DNA from: Saprospiraceae bacterium
Lineage (GTDB): Bacteria > Bacteroidota > Bacteroidia > Chitinophagales > Saprospiraceae
NCBI GenBank assembly: GCA_016715245.1
Contig: JADKAS010000004.1
Coordinates: 186,001-250,000, forward strand
Length of the DNA: 64,000 nucleotides
Direction: 5' to 3'
The notes under the pieces were generated by a model. It worked only from the letters and a program-made list of their open reading frames with translations, had not been told where the DNA came from and searched no databases. Each line of letters opens with the position of its first letter. Positions within the stretch are counted from its first letter, which is position 1. Shown here one piece after another: positions 26,106 through 34,481 of this stretch. The position numbers were made by a program, and so were the translations under genes.

Positions 26106-28013
26106 ATGGCAAAATCAAAAACAGGTAAAAAATCCTATTCTTCGGCTTCTTCGCCTAAACAACCTATATTGGTAAAAGAAGAAAAGATTCCTTTTCATAA
26201 AGAGTCTTTCTGGACAAAAAATCTTGTCCCTTCATTGGTTCTTTTAGTGATTACTTTCGGACTATATTTTCAATGTTTACAATACGGTTATGTTTTGGAT
26301 GATCTTATTGTTATTGAGGAAAATAAATTTACCAAACAAGGATTGGCAGGGATAAAAGATATCATGACTACGGAAAGTATGACAGGATATTTTGGAGAGC
26401 AAAAAAATTTAGTTCAGGGAAACAGGTACAGACCTCTTTCATTAGTCACTTTTGCCATCGAATATGAATTTCATAAGGAACTAAATCCAAAAACAAGCCA
26501 TTTCATCAATATTTTACTGTATGGGTTTACCGGTATATTACTTTTTATGGTTTTATTTCTACTTTTTGGTCGTACAAATAAGACCGTCTGGCTGGGGCTG
26601 CCTTTTTTGGTATCCCTTATATTTATCATTCACCCTATTCATGTTGAAGCCGTAGCCAATATTAAAGGAAGAGATGAAATAATGGCACTTTTATTTTCTT
26701 TGGGTTCTTTGTATGCAGCTTTAAGATATTCCGATTATTTTAATAATAAATGGTTGATTTTATCTTCATTTTTATTAATGTTGGGTTTGCTCTCTAAAGA
26801 AAATGCCATTACGTTTGTGGCCGTAATTCCGCTAACTCTTTATTTTTTTAATCCCAATATCAAAAAAGGTATTGGTTTGATTACCATGTCTCTTATTGGG
26901 GTAACCTTATTGTACCTTATGATCAGGTTTTCCTATTCAGGGGTTCCTAAAATCAGTGAAGTGAGTAAAGACATAATGAACAATCCGTTTTTGGGAATGA
27001 CTTTTATTGAAAAAATGTCCACAATATTTTATACACTGGGAAAATATGTTGTTCTTTTGATTTTTCCTCACCCTTTGACACATGATTACTACCCGTATGC
27101 CATTCCAAAAATGAATATTGGAAACCCTTATGTTCTTGCATCTCTTGCTTTGTATATTTTTATGGTTTTGTATGCTGTTAAATATTTTTTCAGAAAAAAT
27201 ATTGAGACTTATAGTATCGTATACTATCTGCTGACTCTGTCCATCGTATCCAATATTATCGTAAACCTTGGAACATTTATGAATGACAGATTCATTTTTA
27301 TGGCTTCTGTTGGATTTTGTATTTTCCTTGTTCATATACTTACTGAAAAGGTACAAAAACTTCCTTTTTCTTTCAGTAAATATGTAAGTTTTAGTCTGTT
27401 GGGCATTTTTATTATTTTTTATGCCTTCAAAACTTATAGCAGAGTACCGGATTGGGAAAATGCACTTACTTTAAATAAATCTGCCATAAAAGTTTCAAAA
27501 AACAGTGCCCGTGCCAATTCCTTTATGGCTACAGCTTTGTATAACGATTATAAAGAGAAAGAAAAAAGTCCGATACCTGAGAAATTGGCAATCCTTAAAG
27601 AAGCCCTTCCTTATGCACAAAAAGCATGTGAGATATTGCCAGAATATTACAACGGAAATATAATGGAAGCAGGAATCGTTGGAGAAATTTTCAGACTTGA
27701 AGGAGATATGTCTGACTTTTTATTAAATATTAAAAATGTAATGTTGAGAAGACCTGATCTTCCCTATTTGAAAGAATACAGCGAACATGTAATCTCTCAG
27801 GGTTACAATCAAAAGGAACTCTTCGATTTTTATCTGAATATTGGAATTCAGCTGATGTCACATAAAAAGTATTCAAAATATGCTGTACAATATTTATTGT
27901 TTGCCTATAAATTAAACCCTGAAGGAAAAATTATCAATGAATGGCTTTACAAAGCGTATGAAAAACAAGGAGATATGATGAATGCTCAAAAATATTTACT
28001 AAAAGTAAATTAA
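26106..28013 (+). CDS. TMTC-like polytopic membrane protein with C-terminal TPRs (GT39-type mannosyltransferase fold)
   Basis: The 635-residue protein has about 11 hydrophobic segments between residues 38 and 440. The first luminal loop contains YVLDDLIVIEEN, with the paired acidic residues typical of GT-C/PMT enzymes. HPIHVEAVANIKGRDE after the second helix is the hallmark of TMTC-type O-mannosyltransferase-like proteins. The last 180 residues are helical, with TPR-like repeats (YAVQYLLFAYKLNPEGKIINEWLYKAYEKQGD). It would transfer a sugar from a lipid carrier to a protein or other acceptor on the far side of the inner membrane; the acceptor is unknown. dprA follows after 7 bases, so the two are co-transcribed. 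Confidence 0.78.
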   Translation: MAKSKTGKKSYSSASSPKQPILVKEEKIPFHKESFWTKNLVPSLVLLVITFGLYFQCLQYGYVLDDLIVIEENKFTKQGLAGIKDIMTTESMTGYFGEQKNLVQGNRYRPLSLVTFAIEYEFHKELNPKTSHFINILLYGFTGILLFMVLFLLFGRTNKTVWLGLPFLVSLIFIIHPIHVEAVANIKGRDEIMALLFSLGSLYAALRYSDYFNNKWLILSSFLLMLGLLSKENAITFVAVIPLTLYFFNPNIKKGIGLITMSLIGVTLLYLMIRFSYSGVPKISEVSKDIMNNPFLGMTFIEKMSTIFYTLGKYVVLLIFPHPLTHDYYPYAIPKMNIGNPYVLASLALYIFMVLYAVKYFFRKNIETYSIVYYLLTLSIVSNIIVNLGTFMNDRFIFMASVGFCIFLVHILTEKVQKLPFSFSKYVSFSLLGIFIIFYAFKTYSRVPDWENALTLNKSAIKVSKNSARANSFMATALYNDYKEKEKSPIPEKLAILKEALPYAQKACEILPEYYNGNIMEAGIVGEIFRLEGDMSDFLLNIKNVMLRRPDLPYLKEYSEHVISQGYNQKELFDFYLNIGIQLMSHKKYSKYAVQYLLFAYKLNPEGKIINEWLYKAYEKQGDMMNAQKYLLKVN

Positions 28014-28020
28014 CACAAAA

Positions 28021-29118
28021 ATGAAAGATGAAGAATTACTGCTATTACTCACTCTGACAAAAATTCCAAAAGTCGGGGTCATCGTTGCTAAAAACCTGAT
28101 AAGTTATTGCGGTTCAGTCGAAGCTGTTTTTTCAGAACCACTGAAAAATCTTATGAAAATACCTTCTGTTGGCGAATCTATTGCCAGAAATATTCGCGAA
28201 GCTGACTTTCGTCGGACTGAATCTGAACTGAAATTTATCCATCAGAACCAAATCACCACATCTGCCTACTATCAAAGCGATTACCCGCATCGGATAAAAC
28301 AATTTGATGATTGTCCCGTCTTATTATTCTATAAAGGTCAAAATATTTTAAATCACACCAGAACCGTCGGTATTGTCGGAACACGGACTCCTACAGAATA
28401 CGGAAAAAAGACGTGTGAAAAAATCATGGAAAGCCTTGCAAAATACAATCCATTGATCATAAGTGGACTAGCTTATGGTATTGATAGTATAGCTCATAAA
28501 AAATCACTTACTCTCTCTTTGCCAACGGTAGGTGTGTTAGGTCATGGCCTGGATATAATGTACCCTGCTCCCAATCGTTCACTCGCAGAAAAAATGTTAC
28601 ACTCCGGTGGTTTGTTGACAGAATTTCCTTCTCAAACCAAACCAGACAAAGAAAATTTCCCTATGCGAAACAGAATTATAGCTGCATTGAGCGATGTAAT
28701 AGTTGTCATAGAATCACGAAAAAAAGGAGGATCAATCATTACAGCAGAACTGGCAAATGATTACAATAAAGATGTTTTTGCTGTTCCCGGAAGATTAAAC
28801 GACGACTTGTCAGAAGGCTGTAATAATCTAATCAAACAAAATAAAGCCCATCTAATTGAATCCGCAGACGATATAGGTTATATCATGCGCTGGGAAGAAA
28901 TGGACACCAGAAAATTTATTCAGACCAGTTTATTTGTTGAACTGGATGAAACAGAAAAAGAAGTGGTCAACCTTCTGAAACAGGAACAGGAATTAACGAT
29001 TGATCAAATTACCTACCGACTTAGAAAACAACCTTCTGAAGTTTCTTCATTAATGGTGAATATGGAGTTTAAAAGCGTGGTGCGTTGTCTTCCTGGCAAA
29101 AAATATATCTTATTTTAA
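28021..29118 (+). CDS. dprA: DNA-processing protein DprA
   Basis: DprA loads RecA onto incoming single-stranded DNA during natural transformation. The 365-residue protein has an N-terminal helix-hairpin-helix region (KIPKVGVIVAKNLI, KIPSVGESIARNI), the Rossmann-like core with GIVGTRTPTEYG, SGLAYGIDSIAH, GHGLDIMYP, FPMRNRIIAALSD and GGSIITAELA, and a C-terminal winged helix (about 300-365). It follows the TMTC-like gene by 7 bases and meets the 29134-29565 gene tail to tail. Confidence 0.96.
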   Translation: MKDEELLLLLTLTKIPKVGVIVAKNLISYCGSVEAVFSEPLKNLMKIPSVGESIARNIREADFRRTESELKFIHQNQITTSAYYQSDYPHRIKQFDDCPVLLFYKGQNILNHTRTVGIVGTRTPTEYGKKTCEKIMESLAKYNPLIISGLAYGIDSIAHKKSLTLSLPTVGVLGHGLDIMYPAPNRSLAEKMLHSGGLLTEFPSQTKPDKENFPMRNRIIAALSDVIVVIESRKKGGSIITAELANDYNKDVFAVPGRLNDDLSEGCNNLIKQNKAHLIESADDIGYIMRWEEMDTRKFIQTSLFVELDETEKEVVNLLKQEQELTIDQITYRLRKQPSEVSSLMVNMEFKSVVRCLPGKKYILF

Positions 29119-29123
29119 TATAT

Positions 29124-29160
29124 AAAGGGAAAACTACAACTTTTCTCTTTTAAATTTTTT
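29124..29160. terminator. Possible bidirectional terminator between convergent genes
   Basis: AAAGGGAAAA (29124-29133) pairs with TTTTCTCTTT (29141-29150) with one G-U pair and a 7-base loop, followed by a T-rich stretch on the plus strand. It overlaps the 3' end of the minus-strand gene. AT-rich and therefore weak. Confidence 0.35.
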
Positions 29161-29565
29161 CCAGATTTCCCTGAAATCTTTGGCCATTTGTTGTGCAGCA
29201 TCATTGGTAAATCTGATGACTTCATTCTCTCCTTCAAGGGCTGGTGCAGCACACGCTATACAATTCGTATTTGCATCGTAAATGGCTATTTCAAGCACAA
29301 ATGGAATGAATTCATTTTCAGGAAGGATCAAAAAATTATCCATTATTTCTCTGTCCTTGATAGCATATTTTTTTTTATAAACTTCTAAATTTTTCAAAAC
29401 GGCCATGTTCGCAGGAACAATGTATCTATACTTTGTCTTTTGTCCCAGATTTACACTTACCAACTCCGAAAAGTCCTTGTTTTCAACATCATAATGCAAA
29501 CCAGGGCTGATCACCCAAACTTCTTTTGCTGCATCTTCCAAATTTATTAATTGCTTAAAAGTCAT
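29134..29565 (-). CDS. Uncharacterised soluble protein
   Basis: This 143-residue protein has no signal peptide or transmembrane segment. It is a mix of predicted strands (VWVISPGLH, KYRYIVPAN, VLEIAIYDANTNCIACAAP) and helices, ending in a basic helix (REIWKKFKREKL). I do not recognise the family. The WVISPGL...YRYIVPAN pattern is loosely reminiscent of the beta-strand core seen in PLD-type or effector-binding regulatory domains, but no HKD motif is present. It has its own TACTTTTG box upstream (29621-29628) and converges with dprA. Confidence 0.65.
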   Translation of the reverse strand: MTFKQLINLEDAAKEVWVISPGLHYDVENKDFSELVSVNLGQKTKYRYIVPANMAVLKNLEVYKKKYAIKDREIMDNFLILPENEFIPFVLEIAIYDANTNCIACAAPALEGENEVIRFTNDAAQQMAKDFREIWKKFKREKL

Positions 29566-29620
29566 TTAGTTAAAATTAATGATTAAAAAATCTGATTTCT
29601 TTTTAAATAAAATAGAAAAA

Positions 29621-29628
29621 CAAAAGTA
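29621..29628 (-). promoter_or_regulatory. Putative -7 element for the 29134-29565 gene
   Basis: TACTTTTG on the minus strand, a perfect TAnnTTTG, 55 bases before the start codon. No convincing -33 element. Confidence 0.4.
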
Positions 29629-29733
29629 CAGAATTCATAACAATCTATAATTAAAGTTGCCTTACAATTTATATTTCAAAATATCAACAGGACTATTCGT
29701 CTTCTGTTTAATAGAAAATATCTAAAATTATTA

Positions 29734-29741
29734 TATTTTTG
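29734..29741 (+). promoter_or_regulatory. Putative -7 element for the GGGP synthase-rsgA operon
   Basis: TATTTTTG is a perfect TAnnTTTG ending 17 bases before the ATG at 29759, giving a leader of about 10 bases. Confidence 0.45.
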
Positions 29742-29758
29742 CCAAAGATTTATTTTTG

Positions 29759-30526
29759 ATGGATCAACAAATATATACCCAACTATCAGAGGCAAAAAAA
29801 ACCGGACAAAAAAAATTTGCCGTTTTGATTGACCCCGACAAAGTACGATTAGCAAAATGGCAAGGTGTTTTGGAAAATGCTGTGGAAGCAGGAGTAGATT
29901 ATTTTTTCATAGGCGGAAGCCTCGTCGTAAATGACATGCTGGATTATGTTTTAAAATCCATGAAGGAAAAATGTAATATTCCTATGATTCTTTTTCCAGG
30001 AAATTCTTTCCAATTGAGTTATAAAGCTGATGCTATCCTTTTTTTATCATTGATTTCAGGCAGAAATGCTGATTTACTCATTGGCAAACACGTCATCACC
30101 GCACCTTTCCTTAAAGTCAGTCCCCTCGAAATCATTTCAACAGGTTATATGCTCATCGATGGAGGTGTCCTTACCAGTGTTCAGTACATGAGCAATACCA
30201 ATCCCATACCAAATACAAAAGACGATATTGCCCTTTGTACAGCGATAGCAGGGGAAATGTTAGGCCTTAAATTGATTTATATGGATGCCGGAAGCGGCGC
30301 CAAATCTCCTGTATCCACGTCCATGATTGAAGCGGTAAGTGGTGGAATCTCCATTCCTCTTATTGTCGGTGGTGGAATCAAAACTCCTGAAAAAGCGCTT
30401 GAAAATATAAAGGCAGGTGCTGATGTAATCGTTGTCGGAAATGCAATAGAAAAGGAACCTTCCCTGATATTGGAAATGGCTGATGCAATACATTCCTATT
30501 CACACAAAAATTTTGTAAAAGTTTAA
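29759..30526 (+). CDS. Geranylgeranylglyceryl phosphate synthase family protein (GGGPS/PcrB)
   Basis: The family joins a polyprenyl diphosphate to sn-glycerol-1-phosphate with an ether bond. The 255-residue TIM-barrel protein shows FAVLIDPDK near residue 25, FFIGGSL, ILFPGNSFQLS, YMDAGSGA and the standard phosphate-binding end GGGIKTPEKA...GADVIVVGNAIE. I start it at ATG 29759 rather than the TTG one codon upstream. This is the first step of archaeal-type lipid synthesis; homologues are known in Bacteroidota and Firmicutes, where the product's fate differs or is unclear. rsgA follows 6 bases after the stop, so they form an operon. Confidence 0.93.
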   Translation: MDQQIYTQLSEAKKTGQKKFAVLIDPDKVRLAKWQGVLENAVEAGVDYFFIGGSLVVNDMLDYVLKSMKEKCNIPMILFPGNSFQLSYKADAILFLSLISGRNADLLIGKHVITAPFLKVSPLEIISTGYMLIDGGVLTSVQYMSNTNPIPNTKDDIALCTAIAGEMLGLKLIYMDAGSGAKSPVSTSMIEAVSGGISIPLIVGGGIKTPEKALENIKAGADVIVVGNAIEKEPSLILEMADAIHSYSHKNFVKV

Positions 30527-30532
30527 TTACTT

Positions 30533-31486
30533 ATGTCTGAAAAACTTACAGGCGTAGTTACCAAATCAACAGGAAGTTGGTATTTGGTCAGGATAGGAAC
30601 TGATATTATTCAATGTCGGGTAAAAGGTAAAATCAAACTCGACGATCTGAAACTGACCAATCCAATTGCAGTAGGTGATCAGGTTATTATTGAGATGGAA
30701 CCAAAAGAAGATGTAGCCAGTATTGTTACTATTCTACCCAGAAAAAATTACATTGTCCGCCAATCCCCACGCAAAAAACACCTGCTTCATTTTATGGCAA
30801 GTAATGTGGATCAGGTTCTCCTCATTGTCACCTTAAAAAATCCAAACCTGAAGCTCGGTTTTATTGACAGATTTTTATTAATGACAGAGCCTTATAGTAT
30901 TCCGGTTGTTATTGTTTTTAATAAAGCTGACATCTATAATGAGGAGGATATGAAATTATTCAATTACATCAAAACTATCTATAAAAATATCGGTTATCAG
31001 GTGTTGCTTTGTTCAGCAGAAACAAAGTTAGGAATAGACGATTGTAAAAACATACTCAAAGACAAAACTACCCTCGTCAGTGGTCAATCAGGTGTGGGTA
31101 AATCGACTTTGATCAATCAAATACAACCCAGATTGTTGATAAAAACGGAGGAAATTTCAGATTTTTCCGGTAAAGGACAACACACTACCACTTTTGCTGA
31201 AATGTATACTTTAGATATCGGAGGACAGATCATTGACAGTCCCGGAATTAAAACGCTGGGGTTTTCTCATTTTGATAAAAAAGATGTTGCGCACAATTTT
31301 AAAGAGTTTTTTACCATTTCTTCAGAATGCAAATTTGCCGATTGTTTACATATGAACGAACCCAATTGTGCCGTTAAAAAAGCAGTGGAAAGCGGTAAAA
31401 TTGCTGAATTCAGATACCAAAACTATCTTGCCATCATCGATGAAGTTGAAAATCAGAACTATTGGGAAATACACGATGACGTGTAA
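30533..31486 (+). CDS. rsgA: Ribosome small-subunit biogenesis GTPase RsgA
   Basis: RsgA is a circularly permuted GTPase that acts late in 30S maturation. In the 317-residue protein an N-terminal OB-fold is followed by the permuted motifs in the order G4 (FNKAD), G1 (GQSGVGKST), the switch (GKGQHTTT) and G3 (DSPG). The C-terminal zinc region has C-x4-C-x-H-x5-C (CKFADCLHMNEPNC). Length is normal. It is downstream of the GGGP synthase gene with a 6-base gap and convergent with the TonB-C protein gene. Confidence 0.96.
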   Translation: MSEKLTGVVTKSTGSWYLVRIGTDIIQCRVKGKIKLDDLKLTNPIAVGDQVIIEMEPKEDVASIVTILPRKNYIVRQSPRKKHLLHFMASNVDQVLLIVTLKNPNLKLGFIDRFLLMTEPYSIPVVIVFNKADIYNEEDMKLFNYIKTIYKNIGYQVLLCSAETKLGIDDCKNILKDKTTLVSGQSGVGKSTLINQIQPRLLIKTEEISDFSGKGQHTTTFAEMYTLDIGGQIIDSPGIKTLGFSHFDKKDVAHNFKEFFTISSECKFADCLHMNEPNCAVKKAVESGKIAEFRYQNYLAIIDEVENQNYWEIHDDV

Positions 31487-31491
31487 AATTG

Positions 31492-31944
31492 TCAATTATC
31501 GTAATTGATAGTATACGTATACACTGACGGAACAGGGGTGTTTTCCATCTTTTTTTGAATTGGTTTCTGGATATAAGAAATGTTATATCCTTGCGACTCC
31601 AATGCTTTTTCTGGGTGTTTTGGGAGCCTGAAATGTATAGTTAATTTCTTGTGAAAAATAACCCTAAGGTTTCTGGGCAACTTTGGTACGGTAAAATGAA
31701 GCAATTTCACCAGTCTGACGGCTTCTTCATCACATCCAAAACCTAAATGATGCATTAATCTGACATCAGCCACCTCTCCTTTATAGTTGATGTCATACGT
31801 CATTGGAATAGACCCTTCAATGTTGTGTTCCATTGCTTGTTTTGGATAAACAAGGTTTTTTGTTATAAATTCCTTTAAAGCCGAATCCCCACCTTCATAG
31901 TATGGTTGCTTTAAAAAACTTTCTTCCTTCTTTTCCTTTTTCAT
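31492..31944 (-). CDS. TonB C-terminal-domain protein without membrane anchor
   Basis: The 150-residue protein matches the TonB C-terminal fold as used in Bacteroidota: YPKQAMEHNIEGSIPMTYDINYKGEV, then GFGCDEEAVRLVK and a closing strand. Unlike real energy transducers it lacks an N-terminal transmembrane helix, a Pro-rich spacer or a signal peptide; it begins with MKKEKKEESF. A link to outer-membrane transport is therefore doubtful, and a cytoplasmic or non-classical role is possible. It starts 33 bases after the stop of the choice-of-anchor-B gene and is probably transcribed with it. Confidence 0.75.
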   Translation of the reverse strand: MKKEKKEESFLKQPYYEGGDSALKEFITKNLVYPKQAMEHNIEGSIPMTYDINYKGEVADVRLMHHLGFGCDEEAVRLVKLLHFTVPKLPRNLRVIFHKKLTIHFRLPKHPEKALESQGYNISYIQKPIQKKMENTPVPSVYTYTINYDN

Positions 31945-31976
31945 ATCTGATGGCTTGATCAGAAATTATTTAATTA

Positions 31977-33554
31977 TTATGGGCAACCAGTAAGGTTGGT
32001 AGCAATAATGGTACCATCGTCTCTTACCGTCAGACGTACACAATTTGATAAAAATGTATTGTATAAAATTATTCCCTTAGTATATGTATCAATGATGAGA
32101 TTACTATTATTAATTCTAAAACTCGGGGTTGTCGGCTGAGGACATGTAACAGATGTACCGGTTACCTGATTTAATGTATTCAGCCCCATTTTATAACAAT
32201 TGCCATTTGTGTTTTTTGCCACAATGGATTTACCGTTAGCAAAACTTATATCTGATTTATAAATATAGTTTTCAACCACTGAAGTACTTTCACAAACCAT
32301 TCTTGTTAGGGTAATATTACCGCTTGTGTCAACTCCTACCTGAAAACAATAACCTTTGGGAGACCTTAAGACAATACCTTTCCCGGAAATATCCTGTACT
32401 AAATCCTCACTCATGGATACATTTCCATTATCATTAGGGTCGGGCAAGTCAAGTTCAAGCGTGTAAAACCCATTTTCAATATCATTAGCTAATATACAAC
32501 CATGACTCATAAAGGGATACACCCCCCAACAACCATTAAAAGTGGAATTGGTGCCATAACCAGTTCCATTGTTGTTGGGATACGTATCAAAATAGGCAAT
32601 TCTGGTTGGGTTGGCTCCATCAGAAACATCGTAAACCTGTACCCCGTCTTCGTAATAGGAAATATATAATTTGTCTTGATGCACAAAAGGATTGTGGGGT
32701 CTGTTATTTTCTGAAATTGGTGATTCAAGTGGATCTTTAAAGTCTCCTATTTTTTCCAGCATATTTTGATTGGTTTGGCTCCTCCTGTAAATATTTATAG
32801 GAAGCCCTTTCGGAACTTCCAGTGCTTCATAAACATAAACCCCATCTTCTGTTGTCCATCCACTGTGGTTGTAGCCCTCTGCACCATTATATGTTGCCAT
32901 TACCTGGACATTGTTCAGGTTACTTACATCAAGCTGGTACATTTTTTTTATACTTCCATTTGAAGTATAAGCTATATTGTTCCTTACATAAACATCGTGA
33001 ACATATGTATTTAGGTTGGGTGCATTTACGAGTAAATTTATCTGAATATTTGACAAATGTACCGGCGTCAGAGGATTACTTATATCGTAGACTATCAAAC
33101 CGCGACTGACCGTATTTGATCCGGCAACATAAAGTCTCGCATGGGCAGTATCAACGAATATGTTGTGAGCACGTTCAAAATGCGTACTGATATTGGTAAC
33201 GGTATAATTGTCCATATTGATGATTTGTAATCCCTGATTGTAAGGAGATTGATCAGCCGTAGCATATATCGCATTTCCGTAGGTTTTATAATCTCTCCAT
33301 ACAGAACTGAAACTGTCATTGTGTTGGAACACCTGTACAGGATTTCCGCAATCAGTGACGTTATAAATTAAGGTAAGCTGTCGCGTACCCACAACAGCAA
33401 ATTTTTGCCCGTTGTCTCTCTCATAACCCCAGATATCAGTGTACAACTGATTCGGAATTTTTACATTTGACTTTTTAATCATATTGAAACCCTGCCCTAC
33501 AACAAGAGGCAATGTCAGTGTAAAAAATATTGGAATAAATAAAAATTTGGCCAT
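31977..33554 (-). CDS. Secreted LVIVD / choice-of-anchor-B beta-propeller protein
   Basis: From ATG 33554 the protein has 525 residues with a signal peptide (MAKFLFIPIFFTLTLPLVVGQ). An earlier ATG at 33599 overlaps the promoter box and adds a spurious extension. The body is a propeller of LVIVD-type blades: LQIINMDNYTVTNIST, LIVYDISNPLTPVHLSN, MYQLDVSNLNNVQVMATYN, VQVYDVSDGANPTRIAYFD. The last 130 residues hold three repeats of about 45 residues, each with a Cys pair. It has no recognisable T9SS sorting domain, so it is likely periplasmic or exported by another route. Function unknown. Confidence 0.78.
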   Translation of the reverse strand: MAKFLFIPIFFTLTLPLVVGQGFNMIKKSNVKIPNQLYTDIWGYERDNGQKFAVVGTRQLTLIYNVTDCGNPVQVFQHNDSFSSVWRDYKTYGNAIYATADQSPYNQGLQIINMDNYTVTNISTHFERAHNIFVDTAHARLYVAGSNTVSRGLIVYDISNPLTPVHLSNIQINLLVNAPNLNTYVHDVYVRNNIAYTSNGSIKKMYQLDVSNLNNVQVMATYNGAEGYNHSGWTTEDGVYVYEALEVPKGLPINIYRRSQTNQNMLEKIGDFKDPLESPISENNRPHNPFVHQDKLYISYYEDGVQVYDVSDGANPTRIAYFDTYPNNNGTGYGTNSTFNGCWGVYPFMSHGCILANDIENGFYTLELDLPDPNDNGNVSMSEDLVQDISGKGIVLRSPKGYCFQVGVDTSGNITLTRMVCESTSVVENYIYKSDISFANGKSIVAKNTNGNCYKMGLNTLNQVTGTSVTCPQPTTPSFRINNSNLIIDTYTKGIILYNTFLSNCVRLTVRDDGTIIATNLTGCP

Positions 33555-33596
33555 TTTTACAAAAAATAAAATGAATGAAATGTCAGATTGGAAATA

Positions 33597-33626
33597 CAAA
33601 GATATTTATTAAAAATTAAAATCAAA
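33597..33626 (-). promoter_or_regulatory. Bacteroidota-type promoter for the choice-of-anchor-B gene
   Basis: Minus strand TTTG (33626-33623), 18-base spacer, TATCTTTG (33604-33597). It supports translation from 33554 because the ATG at 33599 lies inside the -7 box. Confidence 0.6.
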
Positions 33627-33743
33627 TTTTTCATATCGCCTTTAACTTCAAATACATAAGATATGTAAAAAAATTGTAGAAATATTTACACACGAAATAC
33701 TAAAACGTTAGCTCAAATCGATTTTAAGTAATTAATTTTTTAA

Positions 33744-33751
33744 TATATTTG
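33744..33751 (+). promoter_or_regulatory. Putative -7 element for the alkA-like gene
   Basis: TATATTTG, a perfect TAnnTTTG, 41 bases before the start codon; the -33 region is only T-rich. Confidence 0.4.
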
Positions 33752-33792
33752 CTATAATTATTCTCTAATTTTTATTAAAAATCAATTTCATA

Positions 33793-34407
33793 ATGTTTTC
33801 CCCGGATCGTGAAATTATACGTTTTCTTCAAAAAGATAAAATTCTGGCTTCCGCCATCAATAAGGTTTCGCTGACTATTGAAAAACCGGTAATTTCACTT
33901 TTCGAACATTTGGTTGCATCAATCGTATCTCAACAATTATCAACAAAAGCTGCAAAAACTATTTATACAAGATTTCGTGAGGGTTTTACTTCACAAAGTC
34001 TCCACCCTGAAGATGTTCTTTTAAAAAGTCCTGATGAGCTCAGAAATTATGGTTTGTCTTATCAGAAAGCATCTTATATCCATAATATATCCAGATACTT
34101 TATTGAAAATAATTTACTTGACAACCACTGGCATAAAATTGATGATGATACTATCATTAAAACACTTATACCCATCAAAGGAGTAGGGCTTTGGACCATC
34201 CAAATGATTCTGATTTTTCATTTAATGAGAGATGACGTTTTTCCGGTTGACGACCTGGCCATCCGAAACAGAATGATTTTATGGTATGGGGTTGAAGGGG
34301 ACACAAAAAATCAAATACATCAATTACATCAGATAGCAGAAGACTGGCGACCTTATCGTTCATGGGCCTGCAGATACATTTGGGCAGCCGGAGATATGTT
34401 TACATAA
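33793..34407 (+). CDS. DNA-3-methyladenine glycosylase II (AlkA-type, HhH-GPD)
   Basis: The 204-residue enzyme removes alkylated bases from DNA. It has the family start of the HhH-GPD domain (LVASIVSQQLSTKAAKTIYTRF), the helix-hairpin-helix IKGVGLWTIQMIL and the catalytic Asp in DVFPVDDLAI. It lacks the N-terminal beta domain of E. coli AlkA, as the short forms from many bacteria do. Single gene, convergent with the lptG end of the rodA operon. Confidence 0.9.
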   Translation: MFSPDREIIRFLQKDKILASAINKVSLTIEKPVISLFEHLVASIVSQQLSTKAAKTIYTRFREGFTSQSLHPEDVLLKSPDELRNYGLSYQKASYIHNISRYFIENNLLDNHWHKIDDDTIIKTLIPIKGVGLWTIQMILIFHLMRDDVFPVDDLAIRNRMILWYGVEGDTKNQIHQLHQIAEDWRPYRSWACRYIWAAGDMFT

Positions 34408-34481
34408 TCAATTGTAACTTCGAGCATATTTTCTTTTGAATTATTATAAAATGTCCAAAAATTTTACTCTTTAAACAGGCA

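Noticed and set aside
31492..31508. Hairpin TCAATTA-TCG-TAATTGA between rsgA and the TonB-C gene as a terminator
   Set aside because: AT-only stem with no T-run; too weak to call.
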